This document shows positions 1-13,044 of a stretch of 64,000 nucleotides of DNA, one piece after another. The stretch comes from Erpobdella octoculata (lineage: Eukaryota > Annelida > Clitellata > Hirudinida > Erpobdellidae). The notes beneath the pieces are model-generated. The model was given only the letters and a program-made list of their open reading frames with translations. It was not told the origin of the DNA and ran no database searches. The stretch lies in assembly GCA_963978895.1 (NCBI GenBank), contig OZ022239.1:32172973-32236972 (forward strand). Reading direction: 5' to 3'. Numbering within the stretch: position 1 is the first letter of the stretch; every line of letters begins with the position of its first letter. The position numbers were made by a program, and so were the translations under genes.

Positions 1-1561
1 TACTCGCGTATAACATATTGAATAAGATATTAAGTCTTGTAAATATTTAAATTATGCATTTATGGAACGGTTAAACCTGACAAATTGTTGTTCTTAACGC
101 TTATAGATAATGCCGTGAAGTTGAAACATCATTCACGTCATCAGTTTCTTTTTCTCCTGATCTCCCATCTCCTCTTTTCGTTGTCCCCTGCACAAGGTGC
201 TAAAAGAACTGGTGTTTTATTTTTATAATTTATAACGTTCTATTAGAAGTTTTAATGTAAATATGTAATTTTTTTATTTAGAAACTCAGTTATTTTGTTT
301 TGTTTCTATACTGTTGACAGTGGATTGTATTATGTGATAAAAATGTTACGGATACTCATTTGGCTATATATTGAAATCAACTTGTTAAATTCTTTATACA
401 AAATCCACTGTGTTTGTTTGCTTTACTTGAGGGGATACGATGGTTATGTTGTAACACTTGAAAACATACTTCCCGTCATGCAATCGAGCTATTAAAGGTA
501 TGTGTATTGAATTGTTGTCAATGACAATACATTCTATGGAATTTTCAAATAAATTGGACAAATCTATACATGTATAAAAATGAATGTTTGTGAGTTTCTT
601 TGTCTTTTATAGAAATCTAAACCGCTGGAGTGGTATTGATAAAATTTGGCGAGGAGGTAGTTCTTATATAGGGGAAGAAAGTTAAGGTTTGGACTCTCTA
701 CTCCAATCCCCCGGCTCAGGGTGGCCAAAAAACTTTCCAGGCCAAAAGTGCCTAAGTACGACCATCAAAGGTAATTGCGTAATAAAATTCAAATTTAGTT
801 TACGTAACGTTTGAAGGCTTCAAGCAAGATTTAGCCAGTTTTAGCAAATCTAAAAGAGTGGAAAAGAGAAAATGAGCAGGGAAAGGGAAAGCGACTGCAA
901 TCGGGGAAGGAAACGGTAGCAAAAGAGAAAAACTTCTGAAAACTACGAGCAACGCTGGATAACCCTGCTAGTATTAAATAAAATATAAAATTGAATTAAT
1001 CAAACTTTAAAAAATACAAAATTGTTCAGAGAAATGAAACTATTGGCTTTAAGTTCGTTCAAAGAAAACGTAAATTAACTTTTAAAAATCAAAGATTTGT
1101 AAAAATAAAAATTTCTTTTTTACATAGTGATTTAGAAAACCTATAGGTATATATGCAAAAGTGTTATATAAATTAGTATGATTGATTTGCTGATTATTCC
1201 CATTATCAAGATTTAGTCTTCAATTTAAGAGGGACAAATAAAGTGACAATTTTGAGGTAGTATCGAAAGCCTAAGCCAGAGACGTAAATTCAGCCATTTC
1301 CAGGGGGGGGGGCAAAATTTTTCCGTCATTATATAGCTTACTAACAGAGTCACCCGACGTTGCCCAGATTTTCTTTGCTTAGTTTTTTCTCTGTTTTTCC
1401 AATGAAACGTCAAATAAAAACCAGATTTTTTTAAATTTTCTCACCAATGAAGTATACCTGCCAAATGTCGTTTAGATTGCTCATGCGGCTAGCTGGGCCG
1501 TATTTAGGGGGGTTACGGGTTCAAACCCCTCCCTCCCCCCGAAATCATGAAATCGGTGTAA
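1..1561. other. Repeat-derived flank without a recognised gene
   Basis: No convincing coding sequence is visible; the short open frames lack codon structure and similarity to anything I recognise. Around 860-960 there is a purine-rich GGGAAAGCGAC-type tract ending in CCTGCTAGTA, which resembles the tracts at 28607-28700 (reverse), 38215-38395 and 44510-44720. At 1494-1515 the sequence GGGCCGTATTTAG looks like a hAT-type terminus; matching copies in the opposite orientation occur near 23162-23175 and 24050-24062. Confidence 0.5.
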
Positions 1562-1570
1562 AATAAGAAC

Positions 1571-1880
1571 GGTAGCGACTAAAATACAAAACGCGGAAGT
1601 GCAAAAAGCGGAAAATAAACATCATTATGCATACGCAGCTGCCAGCAAGGGGCGGTCCTAGAAGTGCTACTTATGCATATAAATATAATGTATGCACACG
1701 CGAAAACAATTTCAGATAAAATAAATCTTTCGCATAAATAGATGTAATAAAAAATAAATGTACAATTTAACAAAAAGACTATTACATATATAACAAGAAA
1801 AAAATGATAAAATGGCAATATGAAGCAGTTTCAAACTCTTTTACTGAAATCAAAGTTTTTGTATGTGCAAATATGTCGTT
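1571..1880 (-). repeat. Left terminal segment of the fold-back element
   Basis: This unique terminal segment is about 300 bp long and joins the satellite directly at about 1880. It is the inverse of 22415-22706 and of the internal copy at 21175-21453. It contains the conserved block CTGCCAGCAAGGGGCGGT and an open frame of 79 codons on the minus strand. That frame is probably not coding, because differences among the three copies mostly change amino acids. Confidence 0.75.
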
Positions 1881-4800
1881 TTACAAAACTCCCTATAATT
1901 CTTCAAATATAATAATTTTGTAAATTTAAGCTCGAATTATTCAGTTATCCGTTTTATCTCATCTCTTTCTCAATAAAATAGATAGTTAGAGTGAGTTATT
2001 AGAGTTTTGACGATCTCAACCAACTTTTTTGCATTTCCGCAAAATCGTCATTTTACAAAATTCCCTATAAATCATGAAATAATACATTTTTGTCAGGTTT
2101 AAGCTCAAATTATTCAGTTTCTAAGTCTATTACATCACTTTTTATATAAAATAGTAAGTTAGAGTAAGTTAATAGAGTTTTGACGATCTTTTTTGCATTT
2201 CCGCAAATTAGTCGTTTTACAAAACTCCCCATAAATCTTCAAATAAATGAATTTTGTAAAATTTAAGCTCGAATTATTCAGTTTTCCGTTTTATCACATC
2301 TCTTTCTCAATAAAATAGATAGTTAGAGTGAGTTATTAGAGTTTTGACGATCTCAATCAACTTTTTTGCATTTCCACAAATTCGTCATTTTACAAAATTC
2401 TCTATAAATCTTGAAATAATACATTTTTGTCAGGTTTAAGCTCACATTATTCAGTTTCTAGGTCTATTACATCACTTTTTATATAAAATAGTAAGTTAGA
2501 GTAAGTTAATAGAGTTTTGACGATCTTTTTTGCATTTCCGCAAATTAGTCGTTTTACAAAACTCCCCAGAAATCTTCAAATAAAATAATTTTGTAAAATT
2601 TAAGCTCGAATTATTCAGTTTCTAGGTCTATTACATCATTTTTTATATAAAACAGTAAGTTAGAGTAAGTTAATAGAGTTTTGACGAACTTTTTTGCATT
2701 TCCGCAAATTAGTCGTTTTACAAAACTCCCCATAAATCTTCAAATAAAATAATTTTGTAAAATTTAAGCTCGAATTATTCAGTTTTCCGTTTTATCTCAT
2801 CTCTTTCTCAATAAAATAGATAGTTAGAGTGAGTTATTAGAGTTTTGACGATCTCAACCAACTTTTTTGCATTTCCGCAAAATCGTCATTTTACAAAATT
2901 CCCTATAAATCATGAAATAATACATTTTTGTCAGGTTTAAGCTCAAATTATTCAGTTTCTAAGTCTATTACATCACTTTTTATATAAAATAGTAAGTTAG
3001 AGTAAGTTAATAGAGTTTTGACGATCTTTTTTGCATTTCCGCAAATTAGTCGTTTTACAAAACTCCCCATAAATCTTCAAATAAAATAATTTTGTAAAAT
3101 TTAAGCTCGAATTATTCAGTTTTCCGTTTTATCTCATCTCTTTCTCAATAAAATAGATAGTTAGAGTGAGTTATTAGAGTTTTGACGATCTCAACCAACT
3201 TTTTTGCATTTCCGCAAAATCGTCATTTTACAAAATTCCCTATAAATCATGAAATAATACATTTTTGTCAGGTTTAAGCTCAAATTATTCAGTTTCTAGG
3301 TCAATTACATCACTTTTTATATAAAATAGTAAGTTAGAGTAAGTTAATAGAGTTTTGACGATCTTTTTTGCATTTCCGCAAATTAGTCGTTTTACAAAAC
3401 TCCCCAGAAATCTTTAAATAATAAATTTTTGTTGATTTTAGTCTAATATTATTCAGTTTCTAAGTCTATTACATCACTTTTTATATAAAATAGTAAGTTA
3501 GAGTGAGTTATTAGAGTTTTGACGATCTCAATCAACTTTTTTGCATTTCCGCAAATTCGTCATTTTACAAAATTCCCTATAAATCTTGAAATAATACATT
3601 TTTGTCAGGTTTAGGCTCACATTATTCAGTTTCTAGGTCAATTACATCACTTTTTATATAAAATAGTAAGTTAGAGTAAGTTAATAGAGTTTTGACGATC
3701 TTTTTTGCATTTCCGCAAATTAGTCGTTTTACAAAACTCCCCAGAAATCTTTAAATAATAAATTTTTGTTGATTTTAGTCTAATATTATTCAGTTTCTAA
3801 GTCTATTACATCACTTTTTATATAAAATAGTAAGTTAGAGTAAGTTAATAGAGTTTTGACGATCTTTTTTGCATTTCCGCAAATTAGTCGTTTTACAAAA
3901 CTCCCCATAAATCTTCAAATAAAATAATTTTGTAAAATTTAAGCTCGAATTATTCAGTTTTCCGTTTTATCACATCTCTTTCTCAATAAAATAGATAGTT
4001 AGAGTGAGTTATTAGAGTTTTGACGATCTCAATCAACTTTTTTGCATTTCCGCAAATTCGTCATTTTACAAAATTCCCTATAAATCTTGAAATAATACAT
4101 TTTTGTCAGGTTTAAGCTCACATTATTCAGTTTCTAGGTCAATTACATCACTTTTTATATAAAATAGTAAGTTAGAGTAAGTTAATAGAGTTTTGACGAT
4201 CTTTTTTGCATTTCCGCAAATTAGTCGTTTTACAAAACTCTCCAGAAATCTTTAAATAATAAATTTTTGTTGATTTTAGTCTAATATTATTCAGTTTCTA
4301 AGTCTATTACATCACTTTTTATATAAAATAGTAAGTTAGAGTAAGTTAATAGAGTTTTGACGATCTTTTTTGCATTTCCGCAAATTAGTCGTTTTACAAA
4401 ACTCCCCATAAATCTTCAAATAAAATAATTTTGTAAAATTTAAGCTCGAATTATTCAGTTTTCCGTTTCATCACATCTCTTTCTCAATAAAATAGATAGT
4501 TAGAGTGAGTTATTAGAGTTTTGACGATCTCAATCAACTTTTTTGCATTTCCACAAATTCGTCATTTTACAAAATTCCCTATAAATCTTGAAATAATACA
4601 TTTTTGTCAGGTTTAAGCTCACATTATTCAGTTTCTAGGTCTATTACATCACTTTTTATATAAAATAGTAAGTTAGAGTAAGTTAATAGAGTTTTGACGA
4701 TCTTTTTTGCATTTCCGCAAATTAGTCGTTTTACAAAACTCCCCAGAAATCTTCAAATAAAATAATTTTGTAAAATTTAAGCTTGAATTATTCAGTTTCT

Positions 4801-5583
4801 AGGTCTATTACATCACTTTTTATATAAAACAGTAAGTTAGAGTAAGTTAATAGAGTTTTGACGAACTTTTTTGCATTTCCGCAAATTAGTCGTTTTACAA
4901 AACTCCCCATAAATCTTCAAATAAAATAATTTTGTAAAATTTAAGCTCGAATTATTCAGTTTTCCGTTTTATCTCATCTCTTTCTCAATAAAATAGATAG
5001 TTAGAGTGAGTTATTAGAGTTTTGACGATCTCAACCAACTTTTTTGCATTTCCGCAAAATCGTCATTTTACAAAATTCCCTATAAATCATGAAATAATAC
5101 ATTTTTGTCAGGTTTAAGCTCAAATTATTCAGTTTCTAAGTCTATTACATCACTTTTTATATAAAATAGTAAGTTAGAGTAAGTTAATAGAGTTTTGACG
5201 ATCTTTTTTGCATTTCCGCAAATTAGTCGTTTTACAAAACTCCCCATAAATCTTCAAATAAAATAATTTTGTAAAATTTAGGCTCGAATTATTCAGTTTT
5301 CTGTTTTATCTCATCTCTTTCTCAATAAAATAGATAGTTAGAGTGAGTTATTAGAGTTTTGACGATCTCAACCAACTTTTTTGCATTTCCGCAAAATCGT
5401 CATTTTACAAAATTCCCTATAAATCATGAAATAATACATTTTTGTCAGGTTTAAGCTCAAATTATTCAGTTTCTAAGTCTATTACATCACTTTTTATATA
5501 AAATAGTAAGTTAGAGTAAGTTAATAGAGTTTTGACGATCTTTTTTGTATTTCCGCAAATTAGTCGTTTTACAAAACTCTCTA
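1881..5583 (-). repeat. Left satellite arm, about 164/173-bp monomers
   Basis: About 22 tandem monomers are present, each marked by TTTTGCATTTCCGCAAA followed by TTTTACAAAA. Successive markers at 2031, 2195, 2368, 2532 and 2696 give periods of 164, 173, 164 and 164. Two monomer types are mixed: one contains CACTTTTTATATAAAATAG and the other CTCTTTCTCAATAAAATAG. They alternate in places, making a dimer of about 337 bp. The array is the inverted counterpart of 15686-22414. Confidence 0.9.
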
Positions 5584-5736
5584 TTACAGAATGTGGCCTA
5601 CAGCTACACAATCCATTATATAAAAGTGTGTTTTTAAAATTTTTTGTTTTTGATTCACTTGTTGGTCTATTGCATTACTTTTTATATAAAATAGTAAGTT
5701 AGAGTGAGTTCTGTGTGTTTTGACGATCTTTTTTGC

Positions 5737-6042
5737 CAGTGGCATAGCGAAGGAAGGAAGGGCGACAGGTTTGGGGGCGCCAAAAATGTAAAAGAAAAAC
5801 AACAATTTCACCAAAGTTCAGTCATTTTTGAACATTTAAATTTAAATAATTGTCATTTTGTACGGTTTCACACAAGTGATTTCCAAAATTTTCTTGGGGA
5901 GGGGGCTCACCAAGCCCCAGATATGGCTAGGACACTCTTTTGTTCCCTCGATTTTGGTCGTCTAATTGGAATGACAGTGGGTGATGGGGGCGAATTTTTT
6001 ATACCTTGCCCACAAGCGCTAGATACCCTTGCTACGCCACTG
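5737..6042. mobile_element. hAT-type MITE inserted in a satellite unit
   Basis: The 306-bp element starts CAGTGGCATAGCGAAGG and ends with the inverse of CAGTGGCGTAGCAAGGG. It interrupts a satellite unit: TTTTTTGC precedes it, and TTTTTGC follows it before the unit resumes with ATTTCC. That is a 7-8-bp target duplication, as expected of hAT elements. It has no coding capacity of its own. Confidence 0.8.
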
Positions 6043-6595
6043 TTTTTGCATTTCCACAAATTCGTCGTTTTTCTACTTTTACAAAATGATCGTTTTGGTA
6101 AAATATTGCACTGACCCTCTCCTATATTAGTTACACAATAGTGAATGACAAATAATCCAATTCTCTATTAAATGTTCTATTTAATTCCTCGTCCTGTACA
6201 TGCTGGATTATAAAAGTATTGAGAAATACATGAGTGACTAAATGTAAACTGTTTACAATAGTTTCCATAATAATTCTCTTTCTTTCGCTTTGTTTTTGCC
6301 GTTTGAGTCATTAGGTCTAATTTGAGTGCTAGTAGCAGAGCGATGCTCCAGCAGCCAGGATTCAACGTAAGGCATTGGATTCATAAAGCGAAGCGGTGGT
6401 CAATTTGAATGGATTGTCATTAGACTGGAGAAAGTGCGAATTAGAAGGGAATATCAAGTGTCAGTGATGATATTGTTCGCGAGAGTGAAACTGCGTTTGC
6501 AGGGTAAGGTGTTGATAAAAGTTTGAAGTGGCACAAGATCATTCGGAACCTGTGTGGAATCCTGACGATAGTCGCGCATCCCATATATGCATTGC

Positions 6596-8024
6596 GAATG
6601 TAGGACATTTCCCCCACCCCCAGACATTTCCCCCCTGACAGACCCTAGGACATTCCCCCCCGGACATTTCCCCATCCCCTGTTGTAATTTTTTTTCTGAT
6701 ATGACGTTTTCTCTAACAGATGAAAATAAATAAAATAATGTAGTAGTATGAATTTGTGGTTTTGCAAGAGTTTCTTCCATGTTAAGGTGCAGCAGCTGAG
6801 GCTATCAAAAGCTTATAAAGATAAAAATTGAGTGAAGCATTTTCCGGTGGAGGGTGATCTAACCAAAACTTGACAAAGCGATTTGTTATAAACCGTTTCC
6901 CTATCTGGATGTTCCATTACAGCTGTGTACTGCCTCACAGTTTCCACCACATCAGTCCAACTGTGTTGAGTGATCAATGATGGTAGCAGAATTGACATTT
7001 TTAACCTCATTGACCATATGTAAGTGCATCACTTAGCTTCGGATTTTCCCGCTATCTTCCAGAAATGTCAGAACTTTATATGTGCGCATGTGCTGGCCTG
7101 TTGGGCACTCTCGTTTCACGGTGTAGCTCTGAACTTCTTAATATAAATTAGAATGTTCATTGTGTAGCTGGTCAGTACTTTCCTATATGTGCGTGTATTC
7201 CATAGGAATAGTAATAGGATTTTAACTGCACGTTACTGGTGTTGATAAGCAGTCTTGTGGAGCGACGAAAGCGGACATTTATAAAGAAATCTTTTTATAG
7301 CATATATATTTTTTTTTAGTAATCTGGTAGGTGGATGAATACTTGGAACACCCTACATCTAACCCTAACCCTTTTTTCTTTTACGGCTGGACGCCAAACA
7401 CTCTATTTAGTTAATAATATTCGATTAAAGATAAACAATAAATGTTAAATCTTTTTAAAATGTGTTTTTGTTTGTTAGAAAGACGTGAACTCTAACTCAA
7501 CCCTGGGGCGGAATGTCCTACCCCGGGGAGGGGAAATGTCAGGGGGGGAATGTCCGTTCCCCATGCATTGCAACTCTTCCAAGCCAAAGCATTTCGAGAG
7601 CATGCGAATCTCCTTTTCACCATATCGAATGAGACATTATTTTGTTGCTAGTTGTCGGCATTGAGGATTGCAATAGCTGCAATAACTTCCATCGTTAAGT
7701 GGTATTTTACCACGAATGTACAGCATCCCACCAGTTACTTTGTTCACCGGCAGGTACCAGGTAAGCCAGGGCATCAAACATTCCGCAAAAATGCTTTACG
7801 CGATTATTCTCTTTATAAGCTTTTGACAGTCCCAGCTCCTGCACCTTAACATGAAAGAAACTCTTGCAAAACCACAATTTCATACTACTATATTATTTTA
7901 TTTATTTTAATCTGTCAGAGAAAACGTCATATCAGGGACTAAAAATCTTACAGCAGGGGGGAAATGTCCTACACTGAGAGGGGTAGAATGTCCGGGGAAA
8001 CGTCTGGGGGAATGTCCTACATTC
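6596..8024. mobile_element. Non-autonomous element with long inverted repeats
   Basis: The ends are GAATGTAGGACATT and its inverse, and each continues into a C-rich or G-rich block with several copies of GGACATTCCCCC. A second inverted stretch, 6680-6800 against 7825-7945, includes TTGCAAGAGTTTCTT. A third GGAATGTCC-rich block lies at 7500-7562. The middle (6813-7820) shows no recognisable protein. No target duplication was identified, so the superfamily is open. Confidence 0.65.
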
Positions 8025-8159
8025 ACAGTAAATAAAGTAGAAAAAGCTGTACCTATACGAAAAACCTAATAGAAAAAGCTGTGCCTATACGGAACAATGG
8101 AGAAAAAAGCTGTGTCTATACGGCGTATGGGACCGTATAGGCCCCACTACACTACTGGT

Positions 8160-8500
8160 TATTAGAATTTTGACGACCTCAGTTAAATTTTTTTGCGTTT
8201 TATCAAATTTGTTGTTTCAGAAACTCGCTATGGAGTTTAAGGTTGAATTATTCAGTGTTCAGGTCTACTTCAACTTTTTTTTAATAAAATGGTGAGTTAG
8301 AGTGAGTTCTCAGTGTTTTGACGATCTTTTTTTTATTTCCGTAATTTCGTGGTTTTACAAAACTCAATACAAATCTTAAAACGTTCCATTTTTTGGAAGT
8401 TTAAGCTTGAATTAGTTTTAAAGTGTATTTCGACATTTTTTCAGTAAAATAGTTAATTAAAGAATATTCTGAGCGATTTGACGATCTTAATGTAGAGACA
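8160..8500 (-). repeat. Degenerate satellite units in the fold-back centre
   Basis: About two diverged monomers are present, recognisable by GAGTTAGAGTGAGTTCT, TTTTGACGATCTTTTTT and TTTTACAAAACTC. They keep the left-arm orientation, so the left array once extended past the insertions at 5584-8150. Confidence 0.75.
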
Positions 8501-8715
8501 TATATCTCAATTGCTTTTTTTATTTTTATGACAAAGACCTGCTAATTATTATTATAAGCAATCATGTTACAAAGTCAATCATGGTCACTTTTTCATTGGG
8601 TTCTCTGTTTAGGCGTTCTCTTAGTTATGGTTAGAATCAATACAAGGGAAGCAAAAACAAAGTTTTTTAAAAACACACTTTTATATAATCGATTGTGTAG
8701 GCCACATTCTGTTAC

Positions 8716-9226
8716 ATAAACAACCAGCATATTGGCATAGACAATAAATAGTTCGACAAAATTATCACAAACACTTATTTAATTAAATTTTGTCCAATCG
8801 ATCCGAAAATTTGATAAAATGCATTGTTAATCAGTTCGGGGGTATGTTTAAATTTTTAAGTCTCTAGCTCATCGGGAAGTTAGTTTAAAATCGATTGCAA
8901 AATTTGACGACAGACAGAGAAGTCAAATTAAGTAAAAGTGTGTAAAAAGTTGTTCATTAATGGTTTAGGCGTTCTATTAGTTATGGTTAGGATCAAAAGA
9001 ACTTTTTCATTATCTGTGTCATTTACAAGTTAAATTATGACGTGCAAATGAAACCAGATACTCTTATTAGTTTTGTCTTCTTTAACTATTTTTTCTTTCC
9101 AACTTCTTCATTTGGATTTTTATCATAACACTTTTTTCAACAACTGTTTTCTTTCTTGCGTCCAATTTTTATTTAACGAATTGTTGATGAGTAATTTATA
9201 GCAAAAAACATGAACAACTCTAAGGA

Positions 9227-9311
<85 letters not shown>

Positions 9312-9860
9312 AGAGAGATAGTTATTCCCACTATTACCGCCTTTTCAATTTGACTTTGGATGGGTGGGAAACAAATAATTCTTTCCGCTCTGAGTGCAAT
9401 CCGATAACGTTTCATTTCATCTTCTTCCTAGCATTTTGTTAATATAAAAAATTTTCATTTTGTCGTTTTGTTTTAATTCTGTTTATTGCGTTTAAATTTT
9501 GGCATGTAGAAATGTTTGATAGGCAAGTTTTTACAGAGAAATCGTGACATGAACGACTTTACGAAGTTTCGTTACATGCGTAAATTTTGTGCGTGAATAA
9601 TTATTTGTAATTTTTCATAATCACATACTGTCACAACTATGACTATTAGTATGTATTATTATTCACGTACCTAAACTCTTTCTTTTATCCTTATACATGC
9701 AGTTAACCTTTCACAACTATCATCACCGACGAAGACTTTTCCCACCGTGATTAAACGCAGCTGGTGACTTTCATTAATCTCTATAATTCGATTTGCACCC
9801 ATAGAGTCATATCGGGTTTCCTGTCGGTTTACTTGTATGTGTGTACTACTGTGTACCAAG
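8716..9860. other. No gene seen; contains a (GA)n microsatellite
   Basis: This AT-rich sequence has no recognised coding region. A (GA)n run occupies about 9231-9319. The two open frames across it, Arg-Glu in one strand and Ser-Leu in the other, are translations of the microsatellite. Confidence 0.7.
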
Positions 9861-12149
9861 GAATTCTAGCATGGACTCCTAAATAAAAGCTATCTGGACA
9901 CAAATCTGCCACGGCGTTATCTACCACATGGGGCGATTGTATCGCGTTACGCTTGGCTGTTTGAGAGAGCTACATGTTATAAAAACTTTGACAACTTTTA
10001 TTATTTTACACTTGAACAACTGAAACACATAAATAAAACATTTATTATTTGACAATTAACACTCAAATAGTTTATTTTAAAACACAAAATAATCTAAGCT
10101 AAAATGTTGTCAAGTGCAATTTATTAGTTTATCTATTTTTCTTCTTTAGCTCTATTATTCTTGTTTGCTTCTCTTGTTGTTTCCTCCACCTATATTTTGA
10201 TTAAAATGTGGAAAGGCTTGCAAACGATGTGACTTTGTTGGTAAATCAATGCTCCCATACCATGTTTTTTGCCCATGATATAATATTAAACGAGCTTCAC
10301 CGGCTAACAAATCTCCATCCATGAAAAGTTTTTAAACTATAAAATTTGTTGTGTTGTATTGCTCTTTGGAAACTAAAATTGACATTGTATCTTCTTTAAA
10401 GGTAATGTTGTCATAAAACAAAAATTTAGAGAACTTAAGGACACAGCTCGAATCTTTCTATCGCTCTCCAGTACCTGGTGCATTGAAGTATAATAGTTGC
10501 TTCTGAAATTTGATAAAACTATCCAAAACAAGACTATAAATTATCAGACTGAAGCTGACCAAGCCAATAATTAATTAGTCTTATAAACTTCATTTAAGAT
10601 GATCCTGATGGAACAGAAAACGAAAGGTCATTCTAAGTTCTTGGTCGATGATGCTAAAATTTTTATCGTCAAGTGCTGAGCATTACAAAACCAGCACAAA
10701 CAGTTGTTCTTGTCGATGATGATCTGAGTCTCTGGCGGTCATGAAGAAAACTGATAGGTAAACGATAAATAAACATGTGTTGAATAGCAAAAAAATCGAT
10801 GCTAGAATTTCTGTCGCCTAGTGCTTCATGGTTGAACTGCACTAAAGTCTACTCTGGAACCATGATGCAGGTTTCTTTAAAATTCTGGATACAACAGTTT
10901 TTGACTGAAAATTGTTGTAAATATTTTTTAAGTCATACCCCTGGTAGAAAATGAGGAAGATGGTTTTTGTTCACAGGATCAATTGTATTAATCTTCAGTT
11001 TGTCCCCATGAGTTGATTGACAGAACATTGCCAGGTGAATGTTGTGTTTTCAACTGAAATGGTTAAATTTATCTCTTCTTCAGTTGAGTTGAAATATACT
11101 TTCTTAGCCAATAAAAATCCATGTTGGAGTGTCTTCATGAATTCATATCTTCAATGATATAGTGTATAACGAAATGAAGAAAACAACTTCTGAAATGAGC
11201 TAACACTCTATATTATTCTTGGATTGGCACGGTTCCATTTCTCTTAATGAACTTCGTCACGCAGAAAAGAGTGAAATGATGAAAAGTAATACGAGCGTTG
11301 ACTTGTTAGTTTTTACCGTGGCCAGTTTTGTATCCAAATGCTGAATATAATGTTAACAATGACAAAGTTTGTAGTAGTAAATAAACTGAATTGCTGAATA
11401 AATCCAAAAAATCTCAACTCTGGAATCAGAATATAATCTTTGTCAAAATAAAACCATTCGACGACTCGACGACCCCACGCGCTCGAGACAATGAAATAAT
11501 AAACAACGAGCTGAAGCGGCTCACAGCTTATAAGCTAGTATACGTCGATGCATGCTAGTATGCTACATTCGCATGCTTGTACACAATCGCCTCATGTAGT
11601 CGACTCATTAGGTTCTCACCCATTCAGGTTTGTGTCCAGATAGCTTTTATTTAGGCATGGACGTCTATATAATAGCAACTGGACAATGAGCCAAATCATT
11701 TTGAGCTGTTGTGTTGTACCCAGTTGGTCCCATATCTATTTAGCTGTTCGTATTCGATTAGTTCAGTCTGCGTTTCGTTTTATAGTTAAAAAGCGTGTAC
11801 TGGTTAGTTTTATCTATGATGACATTGATATATTTAATAATATTTATCGTTTAAATTACGCTTTAGTGACTGCGCTCAACACTTGTTTATTTAAATTTAG
11901 CTATTTTTAGCCGATATACGAGTCCACGAGTTTTTACGTGCTGATTCATTTAAGCGAAATACTAGTCCTTTACTTTAAATAGACATCACTTTTGCTTTTT
12001 TTTCTTAAAAATATTATTTTCAATTTATATTTGTAGGACATCAAGTACGTTATCGAAAGTTTGAATAGATTGACGTTTGGAAACAGTTGGGATTGCTAAT
12101 ATTTTGAACAATTGGATTTATTTCTGAGTTATAAAAGTTATTGCTGGAA

Positions 12150-12926
12150 ATGCCGCACAAGTGCCAGGCGTATGGTTGCAAAACAAACTACAAAAATAAT
12201 CCGGGGCCATCGGCAGGTGAAATTAAACCAACAATGCATAGTGTTCCTGTAAATGATGATATACTTCTACAGAAATGGATTAAAGCAAATCCTCGAAAAG
12301 ACTGGAAACCATGTGCTTGTTCAAAAATTTGCTCAATTCATTTCAATGACGAAGACTTTGAATCCAGCTGTGTCGACACAAATCAGCATCGTAGAAGGCA
12401 AAAAAAACTAAAATTAGAGTCCGGACAGCCTTTTCAACGTCGTCTGAAAAAAGGTGCAGTACCTAGTATTTTTCCCGGTGCTCCAGAATACTGCTCAACA
12501 CGGAGAGTACCGTCAAGATCTACTGGTTGTGCTACAGTTTCAAGTCGCCACGAGTACGAAGTAAAAAGACATATTGAGATGGAAATGAATTTCTTCGATA
12601 ATGATTGTTTAGCAAATCAAACACCAGAAGTTTTGGCAGAACGACTGAAGAATGAAACGACACTGCCAACAAACTTGACTATTACCACAATTGATGGCGT
12701 TTTGTTAATTTATTGCTTAAAAGTAGAAGCTGGTAAAGCTAAAGTGGCTGGTTGCGTCTCGGTGGCAGAAGATCTGTCAACAGTTGTCAGTGTGGATGAT
12801 GTACCTGTTCCAGCCGACACTTTCAAAGATTTGTTGACAAACGGATTAGTTACGACAATGTCTCAGCTTATTAATTTGGCAGCGCGAATGAAGACATGGT
12901 CAGAAAATTCGAAAACGATAACCTAG
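12150..12926 (+). pseudogene. P-element transposase, THAP-domain N-terminal part
   Basis: The frame opens at ATG 12150 (258 codons). Residues 1-109 form a THAP zinc-binding DNA-binding domain of C2CH type: Cys5, Cys10, Cys61 and His64, with Trp43 and the closing AVPSIFP motif at 103-109. In P-superfamily transposases this domain binds sites near the transposon ends. The remainder matches no catalytic block I can place, and the first acidic residues of the RNase H-like core are not visible. The frame ends at a TAG; reading on in the same frame gives about 50 more plausible codons to a TGA at 13076-13078. A premature stop and a likely internal deletion make this a decayed, probably non-autonomous copy. 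Confidence 0.85.
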
Positions 12927-13044
12927 CAGTCATTCACAAAAATGGCTGTTAGCATTTTAAAAGAAGGACTAAGTATTCTAACAGAATTCAGCCCAGAAAG
13001 TGAAGAACAGCACAAACTTGAATTTGTTATAGAACAAGCCAAAG

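Larger units (their letters stand above)
5584..8715. repeat. Inverted pair bounding the inner part of the fold-back centre
   Basis: The sequence ACAGAATGTGGCCTACA with the following ~50 bp at 5587-5650 returns inverted at 8655-8713, just where the left arm stops and beyond a few degenerate satellite units at 8160-8500. It could be the end pair of a nested element, or part of the original core of the fold-back element. No clear target duplication was found. Confidence 0.5.

Noticed and set aside
1579..1818. 79-codon hydrophobic open frame, also open in the copies at 21220 and 22426
   Set aside because: Differences among the three copies are mostly amino-acid changing, with no sign of selection on a protein; it is part of a non-coding terminal segment.
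1881..5583. Regular repeats that might suggest a CRISPR-like array
   Set aside because: The units are contiguous 164-173-bp satellites without unique spacers, in eukaryotic DNA.
5704..6114. 136-codon open frame
   Set aside because: It runs from satellite through a hAT-type MITE and back into satellite, so it is chance.
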